Shown one piece after another: positions 58,848 through 64,000 of a stretch of DNA of 64,000 nucleotides; within the stretch, counting starts at the first letter, position 1, and each line of letters opens with the position of its first letter. Both the position numbers and the translations under genes were made by a program. The notes under the pieces are model-generated. The model searched no databases, had not been told where the DNA came from, and saw nothing but the letters and a program-made list of their open reading frames with translations. The DNA comes from Arbacia lixula (taxonomy: Eukaryota > Echinodermata > Echinoidea > Arbacioida > Arbaciidae), in contig OZ022576.1 in NCBI GenBank assembly GCA_963669155.1, positions 1,822,338-1,886,337 on the forward strand, in the 5' to 3' direction.

Positions 58848-60225
58848 AGACCGACTGTCGAGGGCCTCGATCATGCTGTCGAGCTGTCCTGTGTCAGTTT
58901 CACGTCGACTTGCAAGGCTATGTCTAGCGCTATGCGCTCAGTATGCCAAAAAGATCCAGGACATTCCTGACACAACTGCCCCTTTTAATCCACATGTGTA
59001 CCAAAATAACGCAGTTAAAGACATATTATGTTTATCTGTTTATAACGAGCTATCAAGCCTTGATTTTTTTTTTCTCTCACCCGCACTTATCTCTCAAATT
59101 TCATGGAATTGTTGTCAGGCTCTCGGCTTCGGAAGTGTTCCTGTGACAACGATGCACGCTAATCTTCACTCGTACTCCGCCATACTTTTCAGTGCAAAAT
59201 ACATGCATGCATGCAAAAGCAAAGCGCTTAGTTGGAAGACTGGTAAAATCCCTTTTTTATCAATGCCAAGCCCTCCGTACGTGATTTACCAACACAGGCT
59301 CGGCGCATGCAAATGAAGATGAGAATGGGCTACATTCTTTCAATTGCGCTATCTTAGTATCGATCACTAGTTATCGCAATTTCAAAACGTAAACATTCAC
59401 GTATACGTATACACGCAGAAAGCCAGTTACGACTCAGACACAACGAGCTAGCCCTGTGCTGCCGGACGAGCCGGTAGAAGTAGGCACCTCTGCCCCGACC
59501 CAGCCGCAGCTGGAATTTTGGCGTAGGTGAGCATAAAGCCATAAGCCATATTTATTAATTAACATACAGACTCATCATTGTTCCGCCTGAATAAATACAA
59601 TGATTTCGCACCCTTTAAGGAGCAATATTAAACCTTTATTAGAACTTAAACAGTAACGCTGGTGCAGTGAATCCAACAAGATCTATATCTAGAGTTCGAA
59701 GTGTGTTACTGTTATGTTGTGAGGATCTCACCGTCTGCTGTCGTGCTGATCCGCTGCTATGCTAGCTGCTGATACCTCAAATTTAAAAACTTCTTTCATA
59801 CGTCTCCTTTGATTGAAACCAACTAATTTCAGGGTGAACTATGACTTTAAGTTAATTTTCAGAACGCCACCCCAGGCATCAATCACTCAACTTGCTTGGC
59901 GGGCCGCAGGGGAAGGATTTAGAGAGGATATTATTTTATCAAGATTTTGCATGCAGCCCAATCATCTGAGAAAAAAAACCTCTTTGTATGTAAAATGAGC
60001 ATTGCAAGTCTGAGCCACAAGACAGGCTGCAACTGAATTTGACAGTTATGGGTTTTGACAATATTTTTCTGTCTTATTTATTTTTTACATGCAGATGGTA
60101 GTACATCAACATTTAGCCAGTAGTCTTGATGGACAATAACATTCTGCACAAGAGGGCACCAACGCAACGTCTCAGAGCCCAGTTGAAGTCTGACTGAGTT
60201 AGACATGCAGAATCTGAACTGAATC

Positions 60226-63200
60226 ATGGCATTCACGTATTTATCAAGACACACTGGTAAGATTTTTCTTCTATCATTTTTTATGAAAATTTTTATGAAA
60301 ATTTAAATTTTGTTTTGCTCTAAAGAAAAGTCACAACATTATGACCGTTATGAATTTGTTGTTTTCGTGTGAGCTATCTTATTCTTTTGATATTGATGTA
60401 AAAACAACAGCATTTTTATTGTTGTGTAGGTAGCTGAAAGAATATCTCTCACATTTCCTGAATTATTTTAGAGTACTGCACCAGTTATTGATCACATTTA
60501 AGAAGTCCAGTAGAGAAATGGAACAAAATGTTAAATTTGGTGACGGCACTAACATGCATCTCTGGCTGATTCAATGAGCAAAAATTACATTGATGAAAAG
60601 AAGTATGTACCGGTATGCTGTATATGTTCTTCTGTATGTGTGTTTTGCCCCTGAGGAGATGCATTCTTGGGCCAGGATCGGAGTGACCTTCACGCGGCAG
60701 CCTTCCAGGGTCAGCTGATGACCTTATTTGGGCTGATCCAACGAGGAGCAGATGTCAACCAGAGTACCTCCGACGGAGTGACCCCTCTACACGAAGCCTG
60801 TAGCAGGGGTTATATCTACTGTGCTGAAATGCTGCTCAAGCATGGGGCTGATGTATGTGATGTCCTCTACACTCATATTATGTGACACATCATACAATAG
60901 TGCAAAAAGCCAGTTTGTAGAACGCACGTGAGCAGATTATTGCTTGTACGAATGACCTCACTGACTTAAATGGAAATGCATTCTCTGGTCGATCACTTTC
61001 TTGCCATTATCATGCAAATACGAGACCACCTATTTAGCTTTGAGAATAAGAAAGTAAAAGAACTTTCCACCATGTGCACCTGCTTCTATTGTTTTTATGG
61101 GCAGGCTGTAAAATGTCATTACATCCATGATCAACCAACACAGCTTCATAAACAAATCCCAGTCTGCATTCTAGTAGTATTTAATTCAGTGAATTGTCTG
61201 ACCAAGGATGTACTATATAGGCACGCTGGAGATGCAGCTCGCGGAGATTCTTTCATTAGCTTCGAAGCTGCCCCATACTAGCAGCTGCTCTCAACAATAT
61301 GATGCACACGCGATTGCGTCACCTTCACCTGGATTTTATAATAGGTCATACGCATTCCTATACATGCATACATTTCAGCTTTCACTGATGAAATTAATTT
61401 TGTCACTAAGTACTTGTTATGTATTTAATAAGGACAAGTGAATACAAAATTTGATACTTTTTGAGATGGAAATACTAGCTTGGGCACGGCTGGGCACATT
61501 TTTCATGTTGCTTGTCTAAAAGGAAAATATCTGAAAAGTAATGTTCCGTGAATTTTTTTAATGGAATATCACGGGGAACATTGTGAAATTGAGACTTTTA
61601 TACTGCAACTTGATATCAGGTTTAGAGCCTTTTGGGGATATTGTAACAATATTCCTTGATTGAATCTTTATAGATGCACCGTAGGTATTACATGTCACAA
61701 CTGGGCAAGCATATGGGGTGAGGAAATTTCCCCAAATTCTTCTGCGCATCCGATTTTGTTTATACGTCAAATCCAGGCAAAAATCATCCAGAGAATCGGC
61801 GGCTTCAAACATGGGAGACCAAAGGGATAATCTTTGTAAAGCATTCTTTAGGAGGAGAGTACAATGAATCTGCATTAATTAAACGGCAGCTGGATATCCG
61901 TGTACTTAAACATCCTTGGTCTGACTTTGGTGTCACTAGGAATTGGCTTATTGTCCTGAAAAATATGCAAAATTTACATATAGCTGTGAAGGGTGCTGCT
62001 CAGGGGGCATAGTGTGAATGGATAGTTAAATATGATAAAGTGTAGAGTTTTGACTGCTCATTTTCAAGAGCAATGAAATGTTTATCCTGTTTTTTTAATA
62101 CTTTTATTCAATATTGAATTAGAGATTTTGTGGAAACTAGCTGCTTTTATATAGAGAGCAGAGTGAGAAATAAGGAAGAAGTTTCTTTATATTCTAGAAC
62201 AGAGTATTCTTCTGTGAGGGAAACTCTGAAAAGAAATATTCCTTGACATTTCACACACATTGACTTCTGTCTTCACGAATTATGAGATATAGACTACAAG
62301 TTTGAAACTTGTTGTTCAGAAAAGAAAAATTATTCCTTACTTATTAATCTACTAAACACCACATCGGAGCAGTGATGCAGAGTGTCTACAGGTTTCATAG
62401 TTTGGCCACTCACTACATCAGTATTACCTAAGTGATGTCATATTTAAATCTTCATTCTGTATACATGTACTTTGTTTATAGGTCAATGCCCGCAATATTG
62501 ATGGTGCCACACCCATTTGTGAAGCTTGTTGCTATGGTGATGTGGAAATAGTGAAATTGCTGCTTAGTAAAGGGGCAGATCCGAATCCTCCCATGGCTAG
62601 AACTGGCCCTCTTCATGAAGCTGCCTTCAGAGGTATGGAAAGCATTGATGCCTTTTTCTGAAACTGAGTTATGTTCATATTCAGAATAGTTAAAGACAGC
62701 CAGTCCCTTTTTCAGATCACCACAAAACCATCGAAACATTGGCAAAACATAAAGAGAAGTATTAGCAAGCTCTATATTCACAATTTGAAACTGATACGTA
62801 GCGTAAAATTCAAATAATGCATGTAAACAACGTCTGATTAATAGTCTTTACCTCAGGCTCTTAGCAGTTTGTGTTGAAATATCTGCTTTATTGATTAATC
62901 TGTTTATTAAATTACATAAAACGCATTATGAAAAAAATGGTTCTATGGAAGGAATCATGTCCAAAGTTTTAGTAGTTACTCATAAAATTAAGATTTCACA
63001 CACGCATAATAACCACATAGATACTGTAACAAAGACTAATACTTTTTTCGTAGTACGAAAAAAGTCAGTTTGAAATTTAACGGCTGAAATTTTTTACATA
63101 TACAGAAAGCTTCAACATGCTATATTCTTAGAAATGGTCTTGAATCACACTTCCTTCAATTTACGATCGTGATAGACGATTTCAAATTTTAAGCTTGCAA

Positions 63201-63800
63201 AAGGGACGGACAATCTTTAAGCTATGTTAAGAGATGGGATTTCTTTGGAGTGGGACAGAGACATGAGAGGATGTTCTTTGGGTACATCCATTCAGTTTTA
63301 TTGATATTGGTCAACATGGAAGTACTCCAGTTTGCTGTAGCTGTAGGTGACTTGATGCAGGTTTACAGGTGCTTTCAAAGTACTATCAAAGTACTGTGCT
63401 CCTTGTGTGCTTTCAGTTGAAATGAAGAAGGGGCTAGAAAATTCTCAATGTCACACCCCTCCTCCATTCCATAAGATATTACAAGAAATTGTCTACACTT
63501 TTAAAAATTGATTAATACACATATTTATGAACATTATATGTATTGTTCTTTTTAGAAATATTTCAATAGGGACATGTCGATCAATTCTGAGAACATTGGC
63601 ACTGCCCTTTAACCTCTTTTAAAGTGAGATGTGCTCCATGACTGATGTCACTCTCTTTCTTGTAGGTTATGCTGAATGTGTTGATGAGTTGGTGAAGGCA
63701 GGAAGTAACTTGGAGGCCATGGATGGGCATTATGGGACAGCTCTGCATGCTGCCTGCTATGCCAGCAAGAGCGAAGCAGCAGAGGTCATCCTAAATGCAG
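60226..63800 (+). CDS. ASB13: ASB13-like ankyrin repeat / SOCS box protein, 5' part
   Basis: Exons seen: 60226-60256 (start MAFTYLSRHT), 60656-60852 (the acceptor could be 60659, same frame), 62482-62632 and 63666-63800, then a donor gtcagt; the rest lies outside the window. Phases close, giving 171 codons plus one base. ASB proteins are substrate receptors of elongin B/C-cullin-5 ubiquitin ligases; ankyrin repeats bind the target and a C-terminal SOCS box (not in view) binds the ligase. Repeats visible: DRSDLHAAAFQGQ...LIQRGADVN; GVTPLHEACSRGY...LLKHGADVN; ARNIDGATPICEACCYGD...LLSKGADPNPP; TGPLHEAAFRGYAECVDEL...GSNLEA; HYGTALHAACYASKSE. The ARNIDG-TP and GADPNPP segments fit human ASB13 better than ASB5/9/11. 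The short first exon is the least certain part. Confidence 0.78.
61050..61205. repeat. Dispersed repeat, copy 2 (ASB-like intron)
   Basis: Same order of blocks as 46215-46372: acctgcttctattgtt, cacagcttcataaacaaat, tctgcattctagtag and tttaattcagtg. It lies in the intron after the second ASB-like exon. Confidence 0.8.
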
Positions 63801-64000
63801 GTCAGTCACTCATGTGCTCTATCATACACACAACATTACAAACACATGTATATTTTAGGTGTGTTATTTTGTACTTTAAGTATAATTATAATTTCTTTTC
63901 GATGAACAAATGTCAGGTGTAAAGCAACTTTCATAGTTACTTTCTGAAATATTATCTTTAAATAGTTGTAATCACTATGATTGTACAAATTTGGCAATTA

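Larger units (their letters stand above)
56832..60225. promoter_or_regulatory. Divergent region between NEK4 and the ASB13-like gene
   Basis: 3.4 kb between two divergent start codons. It holds the NEK4 5' non-coding exon(s), the ASB-like promoter, a family A MITE (57019-57222), a tandem duplication (57487-57747) and two foldbacks (58489-58698 and 58709-58847). A CG-richer patch at about 58850-59560 is the likeliest promoter or CpG area. The 161-codon frame at 58831-59316 starts inside the foldback and is not convincing. Confidence 0.5.

Noticed and set aside
58831..59316. 161-codon frame between NEK4 and the ASB-like gene
   Set aside because: It starts inside a foldback element and has no family signal. 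It may overlap a NEK4 5' non-coding exon or CpG patch, but coding is unsupported.

Overview
The window is eukaryotic nuclear DNA and most likely comes from a marine invertebrate deuterostome. An echinoderm such as a sea urchin fits best, but I cannot prove this from sequence alone. The reasons are: small exons separated by 0.3-3 kb AT-rich introns with GT..AG ends; many dinucleotide microsatellites; abundant tacatgta-type words; many foldback (MITE-like) elements; and proteins whose closest remembered relatives are vertebrate genes. There are no bacterial features, so operons, ribosome-binding sites and CRISPR arrays do not apply.

Six multi-exon genes can be read, plus one terminal exon. (1) 3328-3789 (+): last exon of an unrecognised gene. 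(2) 9395-17508 (-): an 11-exon, 869-aa IHO1 (CCDC36)-like meiotic protein. (3) 19850-22765 (+): a 4-exon, 354-aa homologue of human C3orf84/CIMIP7, a ciliary protein, arranged head-to-head with IHO1. (4) 29015-37217 (-): AMT, the glycine-cleavage T-protein; 8 exons, 403 aa. (5) 39666-41457 (-): a 3-exon, 190-aa DUF393/DCC-type thiol-disulfide oxidoreductase. (6) 46487-56831 (-): NEK4 kinase; 14 coding exons, 693 aa. (7) 60226-63800 and beyond (+): the 5' part of an ASB13-like ankyrin/SOCS-box gene, divergent from NEK4 and running off the window. I placed the splice junctions by hand. In genes 2-7 every exon-exon reading phase closes without a frameshift, which is strong internal support. Only two donors (gttaat) are weak.

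The main biological signal is gene order. In human 3p21.31, as I remember it, C3orf84 and IHO1 are also divergent neighbours and AMT lies nearby; NEK4 is a few Mb away at 3p21.1. The window therefore appears to preserve an ancient linkage group. The genes do not form a pathway: they cover meiosis, cilia, mitochondrial one-carbon metabolism, redox chemistry, a NIMA-family kinase and ubiquitin-ligase substrate recognition.

The space between and within genes is rich in mobile-element remnants. It contains at least eight foldback elements, two of which (29582-29812 and 57019-57222) belong to one family with near-perfect arms. It also holds a pogo/Tigger-like element inside an IHO1 intron, a decayed non-LTR retrotransposon with a (TTA)n tail inside an AMT intron, a dispersed ~130-bp repeat, local tandem duplications and long microsatellites. 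I found no single unambiguous new biological system. The best leads are the conserved linkage, the invertebrate IHO1 and CIMIP7 genes, and the foldback families.
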